A stretch of 40,314 nt of DNA from contig JAISMY010000043.1 of assembly GCA_031276485.1 (NCBI GenBank), forward strand, positions 1 through 40,314, read 5' to 3'. Origin of the DNA: Desulfovibrio sp. (lineage in GTDB: Bacteria; Desulfobacterota; Desulfovibrionia; Desulfovibrionales; Desulfovibrionaceae). The notes below the pieces were generated by a model that saw nothing but the letters and a program-made list of their open reading frames with translations, was not told the DNA's origin and searched no databases. Positions 27,422-34,303 of the stretch are shown here, piece by piece. Position 1 is the first letter of the stretch, and every line of letters begins with the position of its first letter. The translations under genes and the position numbers were made by a program.

Positions 27422-27508
27422 TTAAAGCTTGCCGCGGTTAGCGTAAACAGCGCACTCCGCATAAAAGACATGTCCCTCCTGTTCGGCAATGTTTATTCGG
27501 TGGAGCAT
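27422..27508 (-). CDS. Putative 28-residue peptide, second copy of the duplicated small ORF
   Basis: ATG at 27506-27508, TAA at 27422-27424. The peptide begins MLHRINIAEQEGH and ends CAVYANRGKL, aligned without gaps to the frame at 20960-21046. Differences cluster in the middle (positions 9-11), and the C-terminal YANRGKL and the nucleotides past the stop are conserved. It lies between aprA and the 197-residue unknown, in the same strand and relative position as its twin has between arnD and arnT. No domain recognised. Confidence 0.45.
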   Translation of the reverse strand: MLHRINIAEQEGHVFYAECAVYANRGKL

Positions 27509-27602
27509 TAAATCGTCCGGCCGCGTCACCCGCTGTCCGGGCGGAGCGGCGGGTTCGCCGCAAGAGGCGCGCCGTCTGCGGCGGAACGCGACTGCGCAAC
27601 GG

Positions 27603-29597
27603 CTATTCATCGGCGATGAGCCGCAGGCATGGTTTCCTGAAGAGCACGGTCTTTCCGGTTGCCGGGTCACAGCGAGAGTTGACGAAACATTTCCACTCGG
27701 CATCGTCCGGTTCCGGACAATCCGTCCGGTAGCAAAATCCGGGGTAACGCGTTTCCCTGCGGAACTCCAGATGCCGCAGGTGGAGGTACGCAGTCCGCAG
27801 TCGATGGCGGTTCTCCCAGCACCGCATGAGTTCGTGCAGATCGCGGGCGGCAAGTTTCTCGGCGTCTTCCTCCAGCATTTCCAGAATTTTCAACCCGGCG
27901 CGCAGCGATGCCCCGGAGCAGGCGTAGAGTGTACTCACGCCTCCGCCGTATTCATCCATGCACTTGTTAAGACGCAGCATAAAATTTTTCGGAGAAATAT
28001 ATCGGGGATTGACGGCCGGGTCCGTCGACGCGTGCCTGTTGTCGACAAAGGTGCGCCAGGGGCGGTAGATAAGACTTTTAAGTTCTTCGGGCGTTTCGCG
28101 CGGCATCGGCTTATGGTCTTTATGGTCCAGGCACCAGCGCACAAGCTGTTTGCCGACTATGCGTCCCTCGGCGTGCGATCCGGAAGAAAATTTGTGGCCC
28201 GACGCTCCGACCCCGTCGGCGCAGGTAAAGAGACCGTTTACCGTACTCATGCGGTTGTAAACTTTGCCGTTGTCGGCCCGTATTTTGTACTCTTCCGGCA
28301 CCCAGTCCTCATCCGGTCCGGAAACCCACAGTCCGCAACACCCTGAATGCGAACCGAGCAGGTAAGGCTCGGTGGGCATAATTTCCGATGCCTGTTCCTC
28401 GGGCTTGACGTTCATTGCCGCCCAAAGGCCGGCCTGCGCGACGCACATGTCGAGAAAATCCTCCCAGGCTTCCTCTTCAAGGCGCCGGCGCTGTTCCCGG
28501 TCCAGGCCGGCAAAGGCGCCGGCCAGGGCGCCTGGGGTATCCATGTAGACCGGGCCCCGCCCTTCGCGTACCTCCTGAAGCAACAGATGATTGCGCAGGC
28601 AGGAAGGGACGACGCGTCCCCCGGCATAGCCGCGCTCGCGCCAATGCCGCAACAGATCCTGGTTGCGCACGACGTAATCTTCGCCCGCGCTGTTGACCCC
28701 TTTGGCCTTGAACAACAGGAACCATGCTCCCACCGGCCCGTAGCCGTCCTTGAAGCGCACCGGCACGAAACGGCTTTCCATCATGGTCATTTCCGCACCG
28801 GCTTCGGCGCACACGGCATAGGTCGTTCCGGCATTCCACACGGGATACCACGCCCGGCCCATGCCCTCCCCGGAGGACCGCGGCCTGTACAGATTGACGG
28901 CGCCGCCGCAGGCTGCGACTACGGCACCGGCCCGGAAGATATGAATGCGGTTTTCGCGCAGGGAAAAGCCCACCGCGCCGGCAATGCGGTTGTCCTGCCG
29001 CGCGTCGGTCAACAGTTTGACTATATAGATATGCTCCATGATCCCGGCCCGGCCGAGCGCTTTGTTTGCCGCTTCGGCCACAATCCGCTTGAAGGATTCG
29101 CCGTTGATCATAATCTGCCAGCGGCCGGACCGGACCGGCTCGTCCCCGTTGCGCAGGGATTTGCCGAGCGCCTTGGCCTGCATGCCGTCCAGGACGCGGT
29201 CGCCGTCCCTGATTTTGCAGGGCAGACCCCAATCTTCGAAAAGATGCACCGAGTCGTCCACATGGCGCCCGAGGTCATAGACGAGGTCTTCGCGCAGCAC
29301 CTGCATAAGGTCGGTTCGGACCATGCGCACGTAATCTTCGACACTGTTCCTGCCCAGGTAGGTGTTGATTGCCGAAAGCCCCTGGGCGACCGCGCCGGAA
29401 CGCTCGACGGCGGCCCTGTCCACCAGCAGGATTTTCAGGTGCGGCGCATGTTCGGCCGCCCAGCGCGCCGCTTCGACGGCCGCTCCGCAGTTGCCCATGC
29501 CGCCGCCGAGCAGCAGGATGTCGACATCATGTTCCTGTATATCCGGCTCGGCTGCGGCTATACTTTTGGAGCCCCGGTTGTTCGGAAGCACAGGCAC
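27603..29597 (-). CDS. aprA: Adenylylsulfate (APS) reductase alpha subunit
   Basis: AprA is the FAD subunit that reduces APS to sulfite and AMP in dissimilatory sulfate reduction; cytoplasmic, partner AprB. Seen: FAD-binding DVDILLLGGGMGNCG (24-38), LLVDRAAVERSGAVAQGLSA, GRHVDDSVHLFEDWGLP (110-126), RSGRWQIMINGESFKRIVAE, MGRAWYPVWNAG, FVPVRFKDGYGPVGAWF with the substrate-site Arg281, MPTEPYLLGSHSGCCG with His417, and CADGVGASGHKFSSGSHAEGRIV. I place the start at GTG 29597, where GGGAG stands 9 bp upstream and the N-terminus matches other AprA; the longer frame overlaps aprB. This gives 664 residues, the normal size. Odd: several positions late in the protein that I remember as Tyr/Phe are Cys (RWCLDHKD, FCYRTDC, NSRCDP, KPCLRL). 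No qmoABC genes follow. Confidence 0.94.
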   Translation of the reverse strand: MPVLPNNRGSKSIAAAEPDIQEHDVDILLLGGGMGNCGAAVEAARWAAEHAPHLKILLVDRAAVERSGAVAQGLSAINTYLGRNSVEDYVRMVRTDLMQVLREDLVYDLGRHVDDSVHLFEDWGLPCKIRDGDRVLDGMQAKALGKSLRNGDEPVRSGRWQIMINGESFKRIVAEAANKALGRAGIMEHIYIVKLLTDARQDNRIAGAVGFSLRENRIHIFRAGAVVAACGGAVNLYRPRSSGEGMGRAWYPVWNAGTTYAVCAEAGAEMTMMESRFVPVRFKDGYGPVGAWFLLFKAKGVNSAGEDYVVRNQDLLRHWRERGYAGGRVVPSCLRNHLLLQEVREGRGPVYMDTPGALAGAFAGLDREQRRRLEEEAWEDFLDMCVAQAGLWAAMNVKPEEQASEIMPTEPYLLGSHSGCCGLWVSGPDEDWVPEEYKIRADNGKVYNRMSTVNGLFTCADGVGASGHKFSSGSHAEGRIVGKQLVRWCLDHKDHKPMPRETPEELKSLIYRPWRTFVDNRHASTDPAVNPRYISPKNFMLRLNKCMDEYGGGVSTLYACSGASLRAGLKILEMLEEDAEKLAARDLHELMRCWENRHRLRTAYLHLRHLEFRRETRYPGFCYRTDCPEPDDAEWKCFVNSRCDPATGKTVLFRKPCLRLIADE

Positions 29598-29710
29598 GGC
29601 ATTTTCTCCCGCATGTGGTGAAACGCGTATGTTTTTTTGAAAGGGAGTCCCCCGCAACGATGCGCGTTTCCCCGGATACAAAAAAAGTTTTTTCCGGTTG
29701 CCGGCCGGAT

Positions 29711-30163
29711 TTATCTCCGCCCGCCGGGGCCGCCGTCTCCGCAGGCCTCGTCGGAGACGGCCGCCGGAACGGGCAGGGAACATTCGGTACACAAGAGCGA
29801 ATCGTCAAGATTGCCGGGCTCCGGCAGGCCCCGCAGGGGCTTGATGGAGCCTTCGGGCGTCGTACGCACCGGAAAGCGGAAATGTTTGCTTTCCCCGTTG
29901 CGAAATCGCACGGTCCAGGCTATGAAGCCCGCCGACATAACCGGAACGCACGCCCCGCCCAGCGGAGCGAAATCGGCGTAGGCGCGGACGGCAACGGCGC
30001 CGTGCGGGCAGGCTTTGACGCAGGAATAACATTCCCAGCAGGCCTCCGGCTCCTGGTTGAACGCCTTGCCCGCATCCGGATCCGTAAGCATGAGGTCGTT
30101 GGGGCAGATATCCATGCAGGTTTTACATCCCGTGCATGCGGAAGGATCGACATAGCTCGGCAT
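29711..30163 (-). CDS. aprB: Adenylylsulfate (APS) reductase beta subunit
   Basis: AprB is the iron-sulfur subunit that passes electrons to AprA. Two [4Fe-4S] sites are visible: Cys10, 13, 16, 20 (CTGCKTCMDICP) and Cys42, 45, 48, 52 (CWECYSCVKACP). AFNQEPEACWECYSC, YADFAPLGGACVP and FPVRTTPEGSIKPLRG are typical AprB. The first motif lacks the extra residues that, from memory, separate its second and third cysteines in Desulfovibrio AprB; a compact C-x2-C-x2-C-x3-C is instead what I recall from sulfur-oxidiser and archaeal forms. The C-terminal tail that wraps around AprA is short and divergent after LLCTECSLPVPA. At 150 residues it is slightly short. ATG 30163 follows GGGAGCTGCGCCGT. aprA begins 113 bp after its stop. 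Confidence 0.93.
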   Translation of the reverse strand: MPSYVDPSACTGCKTCMDICPNDLMLTDPDAGKAFNQEPEACWECYSCVKACPHGAVAVRAYADFAPLGGACVPVMSAGFIAWTVRFRNGESKHFRFPVRTTPEGSIKPLRGLPEPGNLDDSLLCTECSLPVPAAVSDEACGDGGPGGRR

Positions 30164-30515
30164 ACGGCGCAGCTCCCGGGGTTTGCGGGCGGCGAAAAGG
30201 ATTTTCCCGCAAAGGCGTTCTATTTTCCATAACTCCGATATTTTTTGTTGACTTTACAGCAGGCGCGCGCTGTGTCAACGTTTTTTTCCGGCGCATGTAA
30301 CGGCCTTGCCGCTTGCGGGCGGGCCGCTTTCGCGCTAGGGAAGCATTTGCAGGAAACGCCTGCATGGACCCCGTCCATTCTCAAGCTCCCTCCACCGGCC
30401 GGCCTGAGCCGGCAGACGCCTTAAAACAAGTCGGTATAAGCGTCAGGCGGTTGCCGGGAAGTTTTTTTTACAGGCAACAGCGCCGGACGCGCGGGAACTA
30501 TGCGGAGCGGAAAGC
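30164..30515. other. Divergent intergenic region between aprB and the chorismate-mutase/EPSPS-like fusion
   Basis: This 352-bp region serves genes leaving in both directions. The apr-facing promoter candidate is at 30251-30278. A stem formed by TTGAC, ACAGC, GCTGT and GTCAA followed by CGTTTTTTT covers the same bases and would look like a terminator on the plus strand, but no plus-strand gene precedes it. Nothing else recognised. Confidence 0.6.
30251..30278 (-). promoter_or_regulatory. Candidate sigma70-type promoter of aprBA
   Basis: Read on the minus strand: TTGACA (30278-30273), a 16-bp spacer, then TAAAGT (30256-30251), about 90 bp upstream of the aprB ATG. The hexamers are close to consensus. 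The overlapping dyad (ACAGC/GCTGT) could bind a regulator. Confidence 0.5.
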
Positions 30516-32318
30516 ATGACGTTCAGCGATACAGAGCAAGGTAAAGCTGCCGCGCGAGGCAGGCGGCGGGACGCGTCCGGCGCCTCGGGAGAAAGGCGGC
30601 CGAGCGGGTCCGGCTCCTTTGGAGGCGGGCCGCGCGGCGCAGCCGACGCTCTGATCGCCCTGGACAAGGAACTTATGAAGATCCTGGTGCGAAGGGCGAC
30701 CTTGGTCTCGCGCATCCGGGAGAGCAGGGAGCAGGCAGTCACTCCGGCTGCCGTACGCGCCGAAAAGGAAGTTCGTCTGGCCTGGGAGGCGGGGGCGGTC
30801 GATTTCAGCAGGGATCCGGCGTTTGCCCGGCAACTTTTCAACCTGTTGCAGGATATCAAGGTGTTGAATCGGGAGCAGGCGCGGAACGCGGAAGTGTTCA
30901 TCATGCAACCGCCGCGCAGGCCGGTTTCGGGCGTCCTGAGCGGACCTGCCGATAGACGCGCCGCGACGCTGCGTATCTTTGCGGCGTCCTGTCTGGGCAG
31001 TCCTTTGCGCCTGGAAAAGCTGCCGCCCGCGCCTGCCCTGATCGACACGGTAAAAAGCTGCGCGCGTGCCGGAGTTGACGCGGTCTGTGAGTATACGGGC
31101 GACGGATTTGTATCCGTGCGGGTGGCCCCCGGCCCGGCCCTCGCCCCGGCCGGCGGAACCCTTTTTGTCGGTGACGACGCGCTGACCGCGCACCTCATGA
31201 TATTCGCGGCGCTGAAGCGGAGCGGCACCTTGCGGCTCACCGGGGGAGGGCGCCTGAAGGCGGCTGACCTGGGCGCATTGCGGCGCGTACTGCCGCTGTT
31301 CGGCGCCCGCATGGCGCATGTAGTCCCGCACAGCCGGGGACTGCCCGCCGTTGTGGAATGTTCGGGAGCCCTGCCCGCGCAGGTGGACGTGCCTGCCGAT
31401 CTGCCCCTTGACGCCCTGAGCGCGCTGTTGTTCGCGCCGCCGTTCTGGAATATCCCTGTCAGGATCAACCTTGCGGCCGTGCCGGCTCTGACCGCCGCGC
31501 ACGCCCTGGCCGAAGTCCGCCCTCTGCACGAGATACTCGGGGCGGAGACTGAAACGACGGGTCCGTGCCTGGAATACAGGCCGGCCCCTCTGTCTCTGCC
31601 GGAAAGAACGTCTGTACCCCTGGACCCGGTACTTTCCGCCTTTTTGCTGGCTCTGCCGTTTTTTGCGGGAGGCGCCGTCACCCTGGAAGGGGAATGGCCT
31701 GAGCAGATGCCCCCGGCCTTGGAAACGCTCCGGATGCTGAACCACGCCGGCCTTGAACTGGAGCGTGATGCCGCCGGCATCCGGGCGCGGGCTTTCGGAA
31801 AACCCGCTGCGTTTCGCGCGTGGAGCGGGGGCTTGAGCTGCGGTCCGAGTCGCGGACCGGCGCCGCTGTTTTCGGCCATGTGCGCCGCCGGCCCTGAATC
31901 GACGCAGGCGGATGCGGAATTTGCGCTGCGGCTTTTTGAAGGCGAAGAGCAGGAACAGGCCCGGGAATTTTTAATCCGCGCCCGCGTCATCGCCGACCCG
32001 GCCGGCGGAAACAACGCCTCGAAGGACTCGGGACGCTCCGGCTTCGACAAATCCTCCGCTGCCTGGACCTGCCCGGACGCATACTGGGGTATGGCCTACG
32101 CGCTCGCCGCATTTTCCCGGCCGGGCCTGCGCCTCGCCAATCCGGGCACGGTCAGCGAAGTCATGCCGGCCTTCTGGAAACTTTACAACGGCCTGCCGGA
32201 ACTGAAGGATCCGCTCCCGGTGCCCGCGCAGGCGCATAAGGAGACGGCCCGCGTCCCAGCTCCGGCAGACGAGGAAGACGCGCGGCAGCAGGCGGGCAAA
32301 CGACGCGTGCGGGCATAG
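30516..32318 (+). CDS. Chorismate-mutase-like domain fused to a degenerate EPSP-synthase-like domain
   Basis: Two domains can be seen. Residues about 43-118 (ALIALDKELMKILVRRATL ... FNLLQDIKVLNREQ) have the spacing and hydrophobic pattern of an AroQ-type chorismate mutase, although several catalytic positions are changed. Residues about 135-565 follow the EPSP synthase fold (AroA, sixth shikimate step): FVGDDALTAHLMIFAALKRSG, LPADLPLDALSALLFAPPFW, VPLDPVLSAFLLALPFFAGG, and MAYALAAF ... VSEVMPAFWKLY. The residues expected for catalysis are missing: there is no KS at the substrate loop, no KE-x-DR, and the DHR motif reads AYW. It may be an inactive paralogue or a divergent enzyme. The ATG at 30516 has GGAGCGGAAAGC. 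No other aromatic-pathway gene is nearby. Charged low-complexity tails occur at both ends. Length 600 residues. Confidence 0.7.
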   Translation: MTFSDTEQGKAAARGRRRDASGASGERRPSGSGSFGGGPRGAADALIALDKELMKILVRRATLVSRIRESREQAVTPAAVRAEKEVRLAWEAGAVDFSRDPAFARQLFNLLQDIKVLNREQARNAEVFIMQPPRRPVSGVLSGPADRRAATLRIFAASCLGSPLRLEKLPPAPALIDTVKSCARAGVDAVCEYTGDGFVSVRVAPGPALAPAGGTLFVGDDALTAHLMIFAALKRSGTLRLTGGGRLKAADLGALRRVLPLFGARMAHVVPHSRGLPAVVECSGALPAQVDVPADLPLDALSALLFAPPFWNIPVRINLAAVPALTAAHALAEVRPLHEILGAETETTGPCLEYRPAPLSLPERTSVPLDPVLSAFLLALPFFAGGAVTLEGEWPEQMPPALETLRMLNHAGLELERDAAGIRARAFGKPAAFRAWSGGLSCGPSRGPAPLFSAMCAAGPESTQADAEFALRLFEGEEQEQAREFLIRARVIADPAGGNNASKDSGRSGFDKSSAAWTCPDAYWGMAYALAAFSRPGLRLANPGTVSEVMPAFWKLYNGLPELKDPLPVPAQAHKETARVPAPADEEDARQQAGKRRVRA

Positions 32319-32410
32319 CGGTTTGCGTTCTGCACTCTTGTACAAAGCCCTGACTTGTAGTAGACTGCAAAGCGACCATGGGAAAAAGGTATCGGAGAAC
32401 AGGGTGACAC

Positions 32411-32442
32411 GCCTCTCCGTACCGCTTCGCGGTCGGAGAGGC
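32411..32442 (+). terminator. Hairpin downstream of the EPSPS-like gene
   Basis: GCCTCTCCG pairs with CGGAGAGGC and ACCGC with GCGGT around a TTC loop, with one bulged T: a strong 14-bp stem. Only TTT follows, so it may be a weak terminator or an mRNA-stabilising stem. It lies in the 229-bp gap before the STAS gene. Confidence 0.5.
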
Positions 32443-32547
32443 TTTACGCGGGCAAGCGCCGGAAAGGCAAGGCGCGGAGCATGTGAACGCCGGATCGTGA
32501 AGAGCTGTGTTCTCATGCTCTGCGGCTGTGTCGGGCTTGAGGAGAGT

Positions 32548-32982
32548 ATGGACTACCTTATTGATGTCAATCCGCTTGAAGGACTAGCCGAGATCCTGAC
32601 GCTGGACGTTGCGGAATACGAAGCCGGGAGCCGTTACGCCTGCCGCTCCTTTTCCGCTTACGGCAGCGAACGGCAAACCGTGTTCGGATGTTTTCAGGGG
32701 CGTATCGCGCTGAATGACAACCAGGAATTTAAAGCGGCGCTTTATGATCTTGTTTCGGAAAACGCGAGCAAGGTGATTCTGGATTTCAAGGACGTCTATT
32801 TATCCAGAAGCGCCGTAGGCGTGTTGGTCGGGTTTGCCGCGTCCATGCACGGCCGCAACAAGAGATTCTATCTGTACCGTCCGTCGCTGCAGGTCAGGGC
32901 TTCTTTGCAGGAGTTGGAATTGATGCCGTTTTTTCGTATTCTCGAAAGCGAGAGTGACGTGATCGCCGGCCTGCGGCTGTAA
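32548..32982 (+). CDS. STAS-domain protein (anti-sigma-factor-antagonist-like)
   Basis: This is a 144-residue cytoplasmic protein with a C-terminal STAS domain, as in SpoIIAA and related antagonists that bind anti-sigma kinases or relay phosphorylation. The core runs LVSENASKVILDFKDVYLSRSAVGVLVGFAASMHGRNKRFYLYRP; the loop that carries the phosphorylatable Ser in this family reads LSRSAVG. The ATG at 32548 has a clear GAGGAG site 3 bp upstream. The frame is open to 32323 but that extension is low in coding character. About 60 N-terminal residues precede the STAS core and are unknown. No anti-sigma kinase or phosphatase gene is adjacent. FapA/DUF342 follows 127 bp downstream. Confidence 0.82.
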   Translation: MDYLIDVNPLEGLAEILTLDVAEYEAGSRYACRSFSAYGSERQTVFGCFQGRIALNDNQEFKAALYDLVSENASKVILDFKDVYLSRSAVGVLVGFAASMHGRNKRFYLYRPSLQVRASLQELELMPFFRILESESDVIAGLRL

Positions 32983-33047
32983 ACGGTCGGTTTACTGCTT
33001 TCCGCGCAAATCACGGCGGCCGCAAGGCCGAGGGCGGCGCGGGGCAA

Positions 33048-33067
33048 GGCGGGAACGCGGTCCCGCC
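33048..33067 (+). other. Short GC-rich hairpin between the STAS and FapA genes
   Basis: GGCGGGA (33048-33054) pairs with TCCCGCC (33061-33067) around ACGCGG. There is no T-run. The rest of the 127-bp gap holds nothing recognisable except the ribosome site GGAG before the FapA ATG. Confidence 0.45.
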
Positions 33068-33109
33068 GCGGCAACCATACTCCCGGCCGGCCGAATTGCC
33101 GGAGTTTCT

Positions 33110-34285
33110 ATGTACTACCTTCACCATTATTTTGACCCGGATTTCCGGCATACGCAACTGTCTCCCGTCTGGGAGCCGGACGGCTCAATAAGTTCGCGCT
33201 ACCTGGGCTATGTCCAGAATGTAGTGCGCGGGCAGGTGCTTGCCGAACTGACCGACTTGAAATTCGTTTCTGAAAACGCCCGTGACCCGCGTTTCATCAC
33301 CCCTGAGCGCCGGCTGCCCGTCGGGCCGAATTGCACGGTACTTGAGAGCAATCCCGACAAAATCGTCGCCGCGGCCAACGGTTATGTTTTTTACAACAAC
33401 GGTCTGATTTCGGTAAAAAAACTGCTCAACATACGCAATGATCTCGGGTTTCACACGGGAAACGTCTTTTTTGTCGGCGACGTCGCCGTACACGGCGACG
33501 TGCAAACGGGGTTTGCCCTGCATGCGGCCAACGTGCTGGTCAAGGGACACATTGAAAGTTCCAAGGTCAAGGGCGTAGGCGACGTGGTCTGCCTCAAAGG
33601 CATACGCGGCAACGCGGCGCTTGCGTCCGATGAAGACGAACAGGAAAAGCGGCATAGCGACGAAACCATGATCCCGTCCACGCTGGTGCAGGCCGGCGGC
33701 AACCTGCGCCTTCCGTTTTGCGAACATGTGCAGCTTCGCGCGCGCGGCAACATCATCATTGACGGTTCCTGCCTGCACAGTAAGGTCTATGTCGGGGGAA
33801 ACCTGGTTGTGAAGGGCAGGTTGCAGGGCGGCACGGTGTTCGCAAACAAGCTGATTTATGTCGAATCCCGGCTGGGCAGCGATTACAGTGTACCGACACG
33901 GGTAATGATGGGGTACGATGCCTTCAATTACCTGAAATTGCAGAAAGTCGAGACAAGGATCGGCTACCTGAAGGAACGCAAGGCTTTTTTCGAGAGCATG
34001 AGTTCCAGAAACGAGGTCATGGAGCAGGAATACGCCGACCGTCTCAAGCTGGTAAAACTCGAATTGCGCGCGCTTGCCCAGCGACATAAAGTTCTGTGGA
34101 ACAGTTTTGAGCAAGACGGCAAACGGGCCTCGGAATGCCGGCTGGTGGTCCCCGGCAGGGTCATGCCGGGCTGCGAGATATATATCGGCGACGGTTATCT
34201 GCAAACGCACGATACGGATTCCGACGTCACTTTTTATCTTGAAGACGATGAAGTGAAGATGCGCAGTAACAAAAAAAAATCTTGA
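33110..34285 (+). CDS. FapA-family (DUF342) protein
   Basis: This is a predicted cytoplasmic right-handed beta-helix protein of the FapA/DUF342 family, members of which are linked to flagellar or surface assembly. An N-terminal region (1-105) leads into glycine-spaced helical rungs from about 110 (HTGNVFFVGDVAVHGDVQTG, NVLVKGHIESSKVKGVGDVV, GNIIIDGSCLHSKVYVGGNL, GGTVFANKLIYVESRLG). Residues of about 285-345 form a coiled coil, and the C-terminal segment GCEIYIGDGYLQTHD plus LEDDEVKM is typical of the family. An acidic insert (ASDEDEQEKRHSDE) breaks the helix near residue 175. At 391 residues it is shorter than many homologues. GGAG lies 6 bp before the ATG. Neighbours are a STAS protein and two glycosyltransferases. 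Confidence 0.85.
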   Translation: MYYLHHYFDPDFRHTQLSPVWEPDGSISSRYLGYVQNVVRGQVLAELTDLKFVSENARDPRFITPERRLPVGPNCTVLESNPDKIVAAANGYVFYNNGLISVKKLLNIRNDLGFHTGNVFFVGDVAVHGDVQTGFALHAANVLVKGHIESSKVKGVGDVVCLKGIRGNAALASDEDEQEKRHSDETMIPSTLVQAGGNLRLPFCEHVQLRARGNIIIDGSCLHSKVYVGGNLVVKGRLQGGTVFANKLIYVESRLGSDYSVPTRVMMGYDAFNYLKLQKVETRIGYLKERKAFFESMSSRNEVMEQEYADRLKLVKLELRALAQRHKVLWNSFEQDGKRASECRLVVPGRVMPGCEIYIGDGYLQTHDTDSDVTFYLEDDEVKMRSNKKKS

Positions 34286-34303
34286 CCGCCTTCCTGCTGC
34301 GCA

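Larger units (their letters stand above)
27223..27602. other. Intergenic region between aprA and the 197-residue unknown
   Basis: This 380-bp stretch lies 3' of aprA. It holds the second copy of the 28-codon small ORF (27422-27508), a TGAAAAAGTC/GACTTTTTCA hairpin (27291-27316), and a CGGCAA/TTGCCG stem near 27370 next to T-runs. It also holds one TTGACTCGCG decamer on the minus strand. The promoter of the downstream gene is probably here. Confidence 0.7.

Noticed and set aside
29598-29792. N-terminal extension of aprA
   Set aside because: It overlaps the end of aprB, is basic and unlike AprA, and the GTG at 29597 has a Shine-Dalgarno sequence and the expected N-terminus.
30248-30287. Rho-independent terminator on the plus strand
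   Set aside because: The stem and T-run look right, but no plus-strand gene precedes it; the same bases make a better minus-strand promoter for aprBA.
30443-32050. 535-codon minus-strand frame opposite the EPSPS-like gene
   Set aside because: Its translation is Arg/Ser/Pro-rich and without domains, whereas the plus-strand frame shows two folds and a good ribosome site.
32323-32547. N-terminal extension of the STAS protein
   Set aside because: It crosses a strong hairpin and lacks coding character; ATG 32548 has GAGGAG directly upstream.
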